A DNA stretch of 64,000 bases from Mesorhizobium sp. L-8-3 (lineage in GTDB: Bacteria; Pseudomonadota; Alphaproteobacteria; Rhizobiales; Rhizobiaceae): contig NZ_AP023262.1 of assembly GCF_016756615.1 (NCBI RefSeq), positions 434,001 through 498,000 on the forward strand. The letters are read 5' to 3'. The notes beneath the pieces are model-generated. The model searched no databases. It was not told the origin of the DNA and saw only the letters and a program-made list of their open reading frames with translations. This document shows, in pieces, positions 1-7,928 of this stretch. How positions within the stretch are numbered: position 1 is the first letter of the stretch; the number at the start of each line of letters is the position of its first letter. The translations under genes were made by a program, and so were the position numbers.

Positions 1-623
1 CCGTTGCCGCAGACGATGTTGACGACGCCGGAGGGAAGACAGTCGGCGAAGACCCCCGCCAGCACCAGGATACTGAGCGGCGTGTGTTCCGAGGGCTTGA
101 TGACGACGGTGTTGCCGGCGGCGATCGCCGGGGCGATCTTCCATGCGGCCATCAGCAGCGGATAGTTCCACGGCGCGATCTGGGCGACGACGCCGATCGG
201 ATCGCGACGCGTCACGCTGCTCAATGTCGGCGACCGGTAATTGCCGCTCGCCACCGCCGGCATGTTGCGCACGGCGGAAGCATAGAAACGAAAGACATCG
301 ACCACATTGGCCAGTTCGCCGCCGGCGACGAAACGCAATGGCTTGCCGGCGTTGCGGGACTCGGCCGAGGCGAGCGCGGCGGTCCGCTCTTCTATCGCGT
401 CGGCAATCGCCAGCAAAGCGAGGCTTCGCTGCTTGGGGGTGGTGCGGGACCAGTTGCGATAGGCGAGTTGGGCGGCACGGACGGCCTCGTCGATCTGTTC
501 CTCGGAAGCCGACCGAACGTCCGCCAGCACGCCCGTGGTGGCCGGCTCGTAGGCGTGCTCGACGGCCCCCTCGCCAGGCACGAATTCCCCGTTGATGAAG
601 AGACGTGTCTCAAACCCGTTCAT
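1..623 (-). CDS. Aldehyde dehydrogenase (betaine/aminobutyraldehyde type), C-terminus beyond the window
   Basis: N-terminal 207 or so residues of an NAD(P)-dependent aldehyde dehydrogenase. The start ATG is at 623. The frame stays open to base 1, so the catalytic Cys/Glu half lies outside the window. Visible family motifs are the N-terminal FINGEF segment, PIGVVAQIAPWNYPLLMAAWKIAPA (split here as PIGVVAQIAPWNY and LLMAAWKIAPA) and the cofactor-site AAGNTVVIKPSEHTP. It follows a polyamine-type ABC transporter on the same strand after 57 bases. By analogy with ydcSTUV-ydcW it probably oxidises an aminoaldehyde derived from the imported amine. Betaine aldehyde or another aldehyde cannot be excluded from this half. 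Confidence 0.9.
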   Translation of the reverse strand, partial: MNGFETRLFINGEFVPGEGAVEHAYEPATTGVLADVRSASEEQIDEAVRAAQLAYRNWSRTTPKQRSLALLAIADAIEERTAALASAESRNAGKPLRFVAGGELANVVDVFRFYASAVRNMPAVASGNYRSPTLSSVTRRDPIGVVAQIAPWNYPLLMAAWKIAPAIAAGNTVVIKPSEHTPLSILVLAGVFADCLPSGVVNIVCGN

Positions 624-680
624 GGTACTGCTCCGGATCTGCCCTGTGGTTGAAATGGCTGGTCTTCTTCGTCACCTGCT

Positions 681-1721
681 TCAGGCGACGATCACGCGGA
701 TGCGGGACGGATCGATATCGAGCGCGACGGGCTCTCCGGCCGAGAACACCTTGTCGCTTCCGGCAAGAACCCTGACGGCCTGCCCGGCCAGCGAAACCAC
801 GTAGCGGTTGCGCGCTCCGAGATAGACGCGCGTGCGCACGGTCCCCTCCAGCCTGCCCGCCCCGGCGATGGCGAGGTCCTCCTGGCGCAGGACCAAGAGC
901 ACGGGCCCGCGAATCCTCTCCTCGCGCACCAGCGGCAAGGTCTGTCCGTCCGGCAGGATGGCGACGGGGCCGGCGGCGCTGTCGTCGATCCTGGCCGGCA
1001 GGATGTTCGCGGAGCCTATGAAATTGGAAGCAAATTCGGTCGCCGGGTGCGAATAAATGACCGCAGGTTCGCCCTCCTGCTCCACCTTGCCCTGGTTGAG
1101 CAGCACGACACGGTCGGAGAGGCTCAGCGCCTCCTCCTGGTCGTGGGTGACGAACAAGGTTGTCAGGCCGAGACGCTTGTGGATCTCGATAAGCTCGACC
1201 TGCATGTCCTCGCGCAGGCGCGCATCGAGGTTGGACAGCGGCTCGTCCAGCAGCAGGACCTTGGGCTTGGAAACGATAGCGCGCGCCAGCGCGACGCGCT
1301 GCTGCTGGCCGCCCGACAGTTGCCGTGATCGTCGTTCGGCGAGGTGACCGAGTTGCACGGTCTCCAGAGCCGCCTTAACACGCTCCGCCTGTTCCTCGCG
1401 ATTGCCGATCCCACGCATGCGCAGCGGAAAGCGCACGTTCTCCGCGACGGTCAGATGCGGCAGCAGCGCATAGGACTGGAACATCATGGCGATGTCGCGC
1501 TTCTCCGGAGGCAGGCCCGTCACCACCTGGCCGTCGATGGAGATCGACCCCGATGTGACCGTCTCGAGCCCGGCCACCGTGCGCAGGAGGGTGGTCTTGC
1601 CGCAGCCCGAGGCACCGAGAAGGCTCACGAACTCGCCCGAGGCGATGTCGAGAGTGATGCCGTGGAGCACCTGGACGGAACCGAACGACTTCCTGACGTC
1701 GTCAAGTCGGACATTGGCCAT
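681..1721 (-). CDS. ABC transporter ATP-binding protein, PotA/spermidine-putrescine type
   Basis: A 346-residue ATPase powering the adjacent permease pair. Walker A GASGCGKTT lies near residues 36-44, the signature LSGGQQQR near 137 and Walker B VLLLDEP near 158, followed by the THD switch His. The last 100 or so residues form a TOBE-like regulatory domain. The start at 1721 (MANVRLDD) was chosen because an open frame upstream of it only mirrors the preceding permease, and only 2 bases separate it from that permease's stop. Part of the 4956-to-1 minus operon. Substrate is inferred as polyamine or related amine from family resemblance only. Confidence 0.95.
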   Translation of the reverse strand: MANVRLDDVRKSFGSVQVLHGITLDIASGEFVSLLGASGCGKTTLLRTVAGLETVTSGSISIDGQVVTGLPPEKRDIAMMFQSYALLPHLTVAENVRFPLRMRGIGNREEQAERVKAALETVQLGHLAERRSRQLSGGQQQRVALARAIVSKPKVLLLDEPLSNLDARLREDMQVELIEIHKRLGLTTLFVTHDQEEALSLSDRVVLLNQGKVEQEGEPAVIYSHPATEFASNFIGSANILPARIDDSAAGPVAILPDGQTLPLVREERIRGPVLLVLRQEDLAIAGAGRLEGTVRTRVYLGARNRYVVSLAGQAVRVLAGSDKVFSAGEPVALDIDPSRIRVIVA

Positions 1722-1723
1722 GG

Positions 1724-2527
1724 TCAAGCACTCGCGAACTTCTTGATGCCCAGGAAACGATCGATGACCAGGATGAGCACCACGGTCAGCGCGATCATGA
1801 TGGACGAGACGGCTGCCACCGACGGATCCGGGCTGAACTCGAGCTGGCCGTAGATCTGAACCGGCAGCGTGGTGAAGCCGGGCTTGCGCAGGAAGAGCGA
1901 CAGCACGGCCTCGTCGAAGGAGATGTTGAAGGCGAAGAATGCCCCCGCGGCGAGGCCGGGAAAGCACTGCGGCACGACGACCAGAAATAGCCGCTGCATC
2001 CGGTTGGCGCCCATCGTGCGGGCTGCCTCCTCCAGGAAGGGGTCGGCCTCCGACAGCACCGCCAGCGTGGTGCGGATGACATAGGGCATGGCGATGACGG
2101 TGTGGCTGATCCACAAGGCAGGCAGGGAAACCGGGCCGAAGGTCGCGCTCCAGAACATCAGCATGCCGATCGCATAGATGATCGTGGGCAGGACCAGCGG
2201 CGAGAGGAAGAACGCCGCCATGGCCTGCGAGCCCGGCAACTGTCTGCGGTGGATGGCGATCGCTGCGGCGCCGCCGACGAGCGTGGCGGTCACGGTGACG
2301 AAAAGCGCCACGATCACGCTGATCAGGCCGGCATGCAGATAATCAGGCGACGACAGCACCTTCTGGTACCAGGCGAGCGAGACGCCCTGCGGCGGGAAGA
2401 CCACGAACTGGCTGGCGCTGAAGGACGCCCCGACCACCACGATCAGCGGACCCAGCAGAAGAAGGGCCGTCAGCGCGACGAAGACGATCCCCGCGATGCG
2501 GACCAGTCGCGGAACCGCCTCAACCAT
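1724..2527 (-). CDS. ABC transporter permease, PotC type
   Basis: A 267-residue inner-membrane permease with about six hydrophobic segments, the first near residues 10-32 and the last near 240-258. The cytoplasmic EAA loop reads LEEAARTMGANRMQRLFLVVVP, here best cited as the core EEAARTMGANRMQRLF. This motif docks the ATPase. It overlaps the end of the upstream permease gene by 8 bases, implying translational coupling. It forms the heterodimeric channel with that permease. Polyamine-type family membership is clear; the exact substrate is not. Confidence 0.94.
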   Translation of the reverse strand: MVEAVPRLVRIAGIVFVALTALLLLGPLIVVVGASFSASQFVVFPPQGVSLAWYQKVLSSPDYLHAGLISVIVALFVTVTATLVGGAAAIAIHRRQLPGSQAMAAFFLSPLVLPTIIYAIGMLMFWSATFGPVSLPALWISHTVIAMPYVIRTTLAVLSEADPFLEEAARTMGANRMQRLFLVVVPQCFPGLAAGAFFAFNISFDEAVLSLFLRKPGFTTLPVQIYGQLEFSPDPSVAAVSSIMIALTVVLILVIDRFLGIKKFASA

Positions 2528-3341
2528 GGCCGCGCTCGGTCAACCGGATATAGGGGATGAGCACCAGGACGATGCCGACGAACAGGATGACCGCCTGCGC
2601 CGCCGCGAAGGGCCAGTCGAGCGTCTGCGTCACCGAATTATAGATCGAGGCCGCCAGCACCTGGATTCGAGTCCCGCCGAGCAGGTTCGGCGTCACGAAG
2701 GAACTCGCCGAAAGCGTGAAGGCCAGCAGCGAGCCCGCCACGATGCCGGGCAGGGAAAGCGGCAGGACGACGGTGCGTATGGTCTGCAGGAAGGAGCAGC
2801 CCATGGTGCGTGCCGCCTCTTCGAGGCGAGGGTCGATGCGGGTGATGACGCCGAGGATGGACAGGGTCATGAAAGGCAGCAACACCTGCACCATGCCCAC
2901 CACGATGGCGGTTTCGGTGTGCATCAGCGTGAAGTTGCGGCGAACGAGGCCCAGGTCGCGCAACAACTCGGGGATCAGGCCCGACTTGCTGAGCAGGACC
3001 ATCCAGCCGAATGTGCGCACCACGACGCTCGTCATCAGCGGCAGGATCACCATGATGACGAGCCAAAGCCTGACCCGCGGCCCGACACGCGCCATGATAT
3101 AGGCGAGCGGGAAGCCGATGACCGCGCAGATCGCCGTGATGATCAGCGACAGCTTCACCGTTCGCCACAGCACGCCGAGATAGAAGGAATCGCCCAGGAA
3201 ACGGGTGAAATGTTCGAGCGTGGGGCCCTCGGGGGCCGACACGCTGAGCGCCAGCATCTGGAAGATGGGGAGGAAGAATGCCAGCGCGAGGAGCAGCAGG
3301 CCCGGCGACACCAGCAGCAGATTTTCGGTACGATCGTTCAC
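2520..3341 (-). CDS. ABC transporter permease, PotB type
   Basis: A 273-residue permease with about six membrane spans and the EAA loop EEAARTMGCSFLQTIRTVVL. The GTG start at 3341 is preceded by AGGAGA at a 7-base spacing, which supports it over later ATG codons. It is the first permease of the operon, placed 55 bases after the binding-protein gene, and partners with the PotC-type subunit. Family assignment is secure. Whether it moves putrescine, spermidine or another cationic or amidated solute is inference. Confidence 0.93.
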   Translation of the reverse strand: MNDRTENLLLVSPGLLLLALAFFLPIFQMLALSVSAPEGPTLEHFTRFLGDSFYLGVLWRTVKLSLIITAICAVIGFPLAYIMARVGPRVRLWLVIMVILPLMTSVVVRTFGWMVLLSKSGLIPELLRDLGLVRRNFTLMHTETAIVVGMVQVLLPFMTLSILGVITRIDPRLEEAARTMGCSFLQTIRTVVLPLSLPGIVAGSLLAFTLSASSFVTPNLLGGTRIQVLAASIYNSVTQTLDWPFAAAQAVILFVGIVLVLIPYIRLTERGHG

Positions 3342-3396
3342 CGGCCCATCTCCTGCGGCCTCGCCCCATGAGGGACGAGGCCGGGCGATGCGTTGA

Positions 3397-4437
3397 TCAC
3401 TTGGCTATGGTCTTGTTCCAGGCTTCCACCCAGGCGGCGCGGTTCGCCTCGATCTTGGCGGGATCGAACCGGATCAGGCTCTTCACGCCGTCGACGCCGT
3501 AGGCGACGTCGGCCGCGACTTCGGACGAGAGCGTCGCCTTGCTGTTGGTCGGCGTATAGCGCAATGCCTCGGCGAAGCAGGTCTGGGCTGCCGGCGAGAT
3601 CGACATGTCGATGAACTTCAGCGCCAGGTCCTGGTTCGGCCTGTTGGCCACCAGATTAGTCGTGATGTAGCTCGCCGGCGTGCCTTCCGCGCCCTGCACG
3701 AACTTGGCCGGCAGGCCGGCGGCGCGCAGCGTATAGGCGTAGTCGGAGGCGTATGGCGCGATCCAGGCTTCGTTCTGCGCGAATTCCTGCTGGATCTCCG
3801 GCGACTTCGAGACCACGACCGCACCGCCCTCCAGGAGCTTGGCGACGGCATCGAGGCCCGGCTGGATGTTGTCGAGGCTGCCGCCCTCGACCTGGTTGAG
3901 CATCAGGAAGCCCAGCATGCCGTAGCCATTCGAGATGTCGGTGAGCACCAGGTGCTCGCCAAGGGCAGGATCCATCAGGTCCTTCCAGCTCGACGGCGTC
4001 TTCGGCGACTTCTCGCTGTTGTAGACCAGCCCGATCGCCGCGATGGAATAGGCCGGGCCTTCACCGCTCGCCAGCTTGGCCTTGGCGAAATCGTAGAGAT
4101 CGGCCGCGTTGGTCAGCCTGGCCGGGTCGATCGGCGCGAGCAGGCCTTCGGCCGCGCCGACGATCTCCTGGCCGCCGGAGAAATGGATGACGTCGAATTG
4201 CGGCGCATCCTTCTGGGCGCGGAGCTGGGCGAAGGCATCCGCCGAATAGGCGGTGACGATGCGGACCGTCGCGCCGTTCTCCTTCTCGAAGGGCTCGATC
4301 ACGCATTTCTTGTGCGCCGCTTCGTAGGCGCCGCCGAAGGAATTGATGATGAGCGTCTTGTCCTGGGCATTGGCGGTGCCCGCCGTCAGTGCGACGAACG
4401 ACGCGCCCAGAACTGCGATACCGAAACTGCTTCTCAT
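3397..4437 (-). CDS. Periplasmic solute-binding protein of the polyamine-type ABC transporter
   Basis: A 346-residue extracytoplasmic receptor. A cleavable signal peptide ends near residue 24 (TANAQDKTL). The mature start LIINSFGGAYEAAHKK is typical of PotD/PotF/YdcS-like type 2 binding proteins. An AAGGGGAA ribosome site precedes the ATG at 4437. It captures the substrate in the periplasm and delivers it to the two permeases encoded next. The closeness of a DUF3830 gene and an aldehyde dehydrogenase suggests a catabolic rather than osmoprotective role. Ligand cannot be read from the sequence. Confidence 0.93.
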   Translation of the reverse strand: MRSSFGIAVLGASFVALTAGTANAQDKTLIINSFGGAYEAAHKKCVIEPFEKENGATVRIVTAYSADAFAQLRAQKDAPQFDVIHFSGGQEIVGAAEGLLAPIDPARLTNAADLYDFAKAKLASGEGPAYSIAAIGLVYNSEKSPKTPSSWKDLMDPALGEHLVLTDISNGYGMLGFLMLNQVEGGSLDNIQPGLDAVAKLLEGGAVVVSKSPEIQQEFAQNEAWIAPYASDYAYTLRAAGLPAKFVQGAEGTPASYITTNLVANRPNQDLALKFIDMSISPAAQTCFAEALRYTPTNSKATLSSEVAADVAYGVDGVKSLIRFDPAKIEANRAAWVEAWNKTIAK

Positions 4438-4479
4438 GGCTGTTCCCCTTTGATGTCCGGTTGCTGGTGATACGACGGC

Positions 4480-4956
4480 TCAGCTCAGCCGGCCGATCTC
4501 GACGACTTTCTGGCCTTCCTTGCGGATCAGCCGGCACTGCTCGGCGACGCCCTCGAGGTTCTGCGTCATCTTGCCGAAATAGGTGCACGGGATCCAACCC
4601 GTCGGGCCGAATGTGCGGCCGCCGACGCCGTAGAACATGCCGATCTCCCAGAACTCGCTCGGATCGATCTTGAAGAAGTTCTTCGGCTGATAAAACCAGA
4701 GCAGCTCGCCGACCTCGGGGATGATCGTCTGGTTCTCGGGCGGCAGCGCCGTCGGGTCGAAATTGCGGTTTTCCTCCGGCAGCCCCATCATGATTTCCGG
4801 TCCCGAGAACATGGCATGGGCCGCCGGCCAGCGGATCGGCTTCTCCAGCGCGCCCCACAGCGCCTTACATGTTTCAGGAGCGACATCCCAATAAAGATCA
4901 ATGATGCCCTCGACATTGGCGTCGACAAATCTCAGATAAAGCCTGCGCTCGTCCAT
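4480..4956 (-). CDS. DUF3830 family protein (cyclophilin-like fold predicted)
   Basis: A 158-residue cytoplasmic protein of the DUF3830 family. The recognisable segments are APETCKALWGAL near residues 25-36, MFSGPEIMMGLPE, and GWIPCTYFGKM near 120. I chose the ATG at 4956 because AGGGA sits about 6 bases before it. An alternative ATG at 4962 directly abuts that site, too close to use it well. It heads the operon ahead of the transporter. DUF3830 members are often beside amine or amide transporters, but no enzymatic role is established; a substrate-processing or binding role is inference. Confidence 0.85.
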   Translation of the reverse strand: MDERRLYLRFVDANVEGIIDLYWDVAPETCKALWGALEKPIRWPAAHAMFSGPEIMMGLPEENRNFDPTALPPENQTIIPEVGELLWFYQPKNFFKIDPSEFWEIGMFYGVGGRTFGPTGWIPCTYFGKMTQNLEGVAEQCRLIRKEGQKVVEIGRLS

Positions 4957-5276
4957 TTTCATTCCCTAGGCTGACGATTGCTTATGTTCCATGAGTTTCC
5001 ACGGGGCATCGCGCATTTGTCCAATCGCTATTCGGAATTGTCCGTATAAAGTTTTTTTATCGAACAGCCTTGACGCTGGGGAAGGATCATTGCCGCGCAC
5101 AGCATGATCACCGCGCTTGCCACGAGGCGACGCTGGCCGCCCGGCAAGTCCGGCCGCGCCCGGCCGGTGGACGGGACGAGCATGCCGCTCCGCTCACCAT
5201 CTGCGCAACGGATGTCGCCCATGAAAGGCGGGCGACGCGCAGCCAGGCGAGTTCGCAGGCAGCCGCCAGTGGCTCC
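4957..5276. promoter_or_regulatory. Promoter region of the DUF3830-ABC operon with a spaced direct repeat
   Basis: No gene is supported here. The A/T-rich stretch around 5040-5062 is where a minus-strand promoter for the transporter operon would lie. TTGTCC occurs at 5017-5022 and again at 5038-5043, exactly 21 bases apart (two helical turns), each inside an AT-flanked context. This is a candidate operator for an unidentified regulator; no regulator gene is adjacent. Confidence 0.4.
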
Positions 5277-6677
5277 TCAGATGTGGATCGGCCTTCCCGA
5301 GATCCCGAGCGCCGCTTCCTTGATCGCTTCGTTGTGCGTGGGATGGGCGTGGCAGCTATAGGCGATGTCTTCAGCCGTCGCGCCGAACTCCATGGCCTGC
5401 GCCACCTGTCCGATCATCGTGCCCGCGAGGCTGGAGACGATATGGGCCCCGAGCACCTCGCCGGTCCCGGCGTCGGCAAGGATCTTCACGAAACCGTCGA
5501 GCTCGCGATTGGTCCTCGCCCGGCTGTTGGCCGACATCGGGAACGACGACTTCTCATAGGAGATGCCGTCGCGCTTCAGTTCCTCTTCGGTCCGTCCGAC
5601 GCCCGCAGCCTCGGGATCGGTGTAGACGATGGCCGGGATGACCGCGTGGTTCACCATTCCCGGCCGGCCGGCGATACGTTCGGCCACGGCAATTCCCTCG
5701 TCTTCCGCGCGATGGGCGAGCATCGGGCCGCGCGTCACGTCGCCGATGGCGAAGATCCCCGGAATCGCTGTCGCCATGTTGCGATCGACCGGGATGAAGC
5801 CCGCCTCGTCGACGGCGAGCCCGGCCTGGGCGAGACCGAGCCCGGCAGTGTTGGGTTTGCGGCCGGTCGCGACGAGCACGGCGTCTGCGACGAGTTCTTC
5901 AACCTTGCCGGCCTGCTCGATCGCCATCCTCGCCTCGCCATTTCCGCTACGAATGCTCTTCACACGGCTGGACGTCCTGATGTCGATACCCTGCCGCCGC
6001 AGGATCTTGGCCATGGCCGCGCCGACGTCCCCGTCCATGCCGGGCAGTATCCGGTCCATATATTCGACGACGGTGACGCTCGCGCCCAGTCGGCGCCATA
6101 CCGACCCGAGCTCGAGCCCGATGGCGCCGCCGCCGATCACGGCGAGCCGGCCGGGCACCCGGTCCAGGGAGAGGGCACCGGTGGAATCGACCACGATACC
6201 GTCGCCGCCTTCGATCTCGGCGCCCGGCAAGGGCCCCGGCACCGATCCCGTGGCGATCACGATGGCGCGCGCCGTAAGCTGGCGACCCGCGACATCGACG
6301 CGGTCGCGGCCCGCGAAGCGCGCAAGCCCCTTCAACCGGGTCACGGAGTTCTTGCGGAAGAGGCCGTCGATGCCCTTGGTGAGCGTCTCCACCGTGTCGT
6401 CCTTGCCGCGCATCATCGCAGCGAGGTCGAAGGAGAGGTCCCCGACCCTCACGCCGAAGCGTTCCCAGCCCGATCCCGACGCCTGGTCGTATAGATGAGA
6501 GGCATGGAGCAGGGCTTTCGACGGAATGCAGCCGACATTCAGGCAGGTTCCGCCGAGCGTCTCCCGGGCATCGGCGCAGGCCGTCCGCAAGCCAAGCTGC
6601 GCGGCACGGATCGCGCAAGCATAGCCGCCGGGCCCGGCGCCGATAACGAGCACGTCAAAATCATCCTTTTCGCTCAC
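5277..6677 (-). CDS. lpdA: Dihydrolipoyl dehydrogenase (E3)
   Basis: A 466-residue FAD disulfide oxidoreductase that reoxidises the lipoyl arm of the E2 encoded upstream. It has an N-terminal FAD dinucleotide fold VLVIGAGPGGYACAIRAAQ, the redox-active disulfide GGTCLNVGCIPSKALLH near residues 42-58, an NAD-binding GGGAIGLELGSVWRRLG near 180, and the C-terminal catalytic HAHPTHNEAIKEA. Full family length. It overlaps the E2 gene by 4 bases, so the three complex genes form one operon. An organism of this type normally has further lpd copies for pyruvate and 2-oxoglutarate dehydrogenases; this one is probably dedicated. Confidence 0.96.
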   Translation of the reverse strand: MSEKDDFDVLVIGAGPGGYACAIRAAQLGLRTACADARETLGGTCLNVGCIPSKALLHASHLYDQASGSGWERFGVRVGDLSFDLAAMMRGKDDTVETLTKGIDGLFRKNSVTRLKGLARFAGRDRVDVAGRQLTARAIVIATGSVPGPLPGAEIEGGDGIVVDSTGALSLDRVPGRLAVIGGGAIGLELGSVWRRLGASVTVVEYMDRILPGMDGDVGAAMAKILRRQGIDIRTSSRVKSIRSGNGEARMAIEQAGKVEELVADAVLVATGRKPNTAGLGLAQAGLAVDEAGFIPVDRNMATAIPGIFAIGDVTRGPMLAHRAEDEGIAVAERIAGRPGMVNHAVIPAIVYTDPEAAGVGRTEEELKRDGISYEKSSFPMSANSRARTNRELDGFVKILADAGTGEVLGAHIVSSLAGTMIGQVAQAMEFGATAEDIAYSCHAHPTHNEAIKEAALGISGRPIHI

Positions 6678-7918
6678 GACGGCCAGCCTTCCAGCGTCCT
6701 GACGAAATGGGAGAGCCAGGCATTGGTCTGGTGCCCGTCGACGGCCCGGTGATCGATGGTGAGGGAGACATAGGCCATCGGCCGGATCTGGATCGTGTCG
6801 ACGCCGTCGACTTCGCGCACGACCACCCTCTTCTCCAGCTTGCCCACGCCCAGGATCGCCGCTTGCGGCTGGTTGATGATGATAGGCGCCGCGAGCAGCG
6901 AACCGGAGACGCCGTGATTGGAGATGGTGAAGGTGCCGCCTTTGACATCGGCGGGGCTGAGCCGACCGATCCTGGCGCGGTTGGTCAGGTCCTGGAGCTG
7001 CGCCGCGATGCCGGAGAGCGACAGATGCTGGGCCTTGCGGATGACCGGGACGACAAGGCCCTTGTCGCCGAGAGCGGTACCGATGCCGATATTGACGTCG
7101 TCGAATATCTCCAGGCGGTCCGCATGCCAGCGGCTGTTGATCTCAGGGACCGCTTTCATCGCGGCAACCGACGCGGCAACGAGATAGGCGGTGTAGGACA
7201 GGCTGATGCCCTCGGCCGCCATCCGTTCCTTGTTGGCATCCCGGTGCCGCATGATCGCGGCGAAATCCGCCTCGAAGACGGCCGTCACATGCGGCGCGGC
7301 GGCAAGCGATTCCGCCATGTGGCCGGCGATCGCCAGACGCATGGGCGAATGGGCAACCACATGCGAGCCGGCGGACGGCTCGCTGAGCGGCAGAGCGGGA
7401 GGCATCCCGGCTTCGGGAAAGAACTGCGGAGCCGGCCTCTCGGGGACGGCTGGCGGCGGCGCGGTATCGGGACCACGCGCCGCGAAGGCCGCGTCCATGT
7501 CCTTGCGCGTGACCCGTCCGCCCTTGCCGGTTCCGGTCACCTCGGCAGGATCGATGCCGTATTGCTCGGCGGCTCGTCGTACGGCCGGGGAGAAACGCGA
7601 CGGGAGAAACGCGCCGTCCACAGCCTCGGCCGTCGTTGGCGGCTGCTCGACGGGCGTATCCCGTGCCGCCTTGGCCGCTCCCACACGGATCCGGCCGAGC
7701 ACGACACCCGGCACGGCATCCTCGCCGCTCCCGAGAACGATCTCCTCCAACACGCCGGCGGCGGGGGCGGGCACTTCCTGCGTGACCTTGTCCGTCTCCA
7801 GCTCCACCAGCGGATCGTCGAGAAGGACCGCCTCTCCCGGCTGCTTCAGCCAGTTGCGCACCACCGCCTTGGTGCCCTCCTGCTCGAGCGGCGCCTTCAC
7901 CTCGACGAGATCATCCAT
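6674..7918 (-). CDS. Dihydrolipoamide acyltransferase (E2) of a 2-oxoacid dehydrogenase complex
   Basis: A 414-residue E2 core. It has a single N-terminal lipoyl domain (ETDKVTQEVPAPAAG, modified Lys near 45), an E3/E1-binding domain near 107-145 (SPAVRRAAEQYGIDPAEV) and a C-terminal acyltransferase domain with the catalytic DHRAVDG near residue 393. Proline/alanine-rich linkers separate the domains. It lies between the E1 and E3 genes, 10 bases after E1. A single lipoyl domain and an adjacent Lrp-type regulator favour a branched-chain 2-oxoacid complex, but acetoin or another 2-oxoacid substrate is possible. Confidence 0.94.
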   Translation of the reverse strand: MDDLVEVKAPLEQEGTKAVVRNWLKQPGEAVLLDDPLVELETDKVTQEVPAPAAGVLEEIVLGSGEDAVPGVVLGRIRVGAAKAARDTPVEQPPTTAEAVDGAFLPSRFSPAVRRAAEQYGIDPAEVTGTGKGGRVTRKDMDAAFAARGPDTAPPPAVPERPAPQFFPEAGMPPALPLSEPSAGSHVVAHSPMRLAIAGHMAESLAAAPHVTAVFEADFAAIMRHRDANKERMAAEGISLSYTAYLVAASVAAMKAVPEINSRWHADRLEIFDDVNIGIGTALGDKGLVVPVIRKAQHLSLSGIAAQLQDLTNRARIGRLSPADVKGGTFTISNHGVSGSLLAAPIIINQPQAAILGVGKLEKRVVVREVDGVDTIQIRPMAYVSLTIDHRAVDGHQTNAWLSHFVRTLEGWPS

Positions 7919-7928
7919 GGCCAGCTAC

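Noticed and set aside
5028..5222. Small minus-strand frame in the gap before lpdA
   Set aside because: No ribosome site or family; overlaps the likely promoter of the DUF3830 operon.
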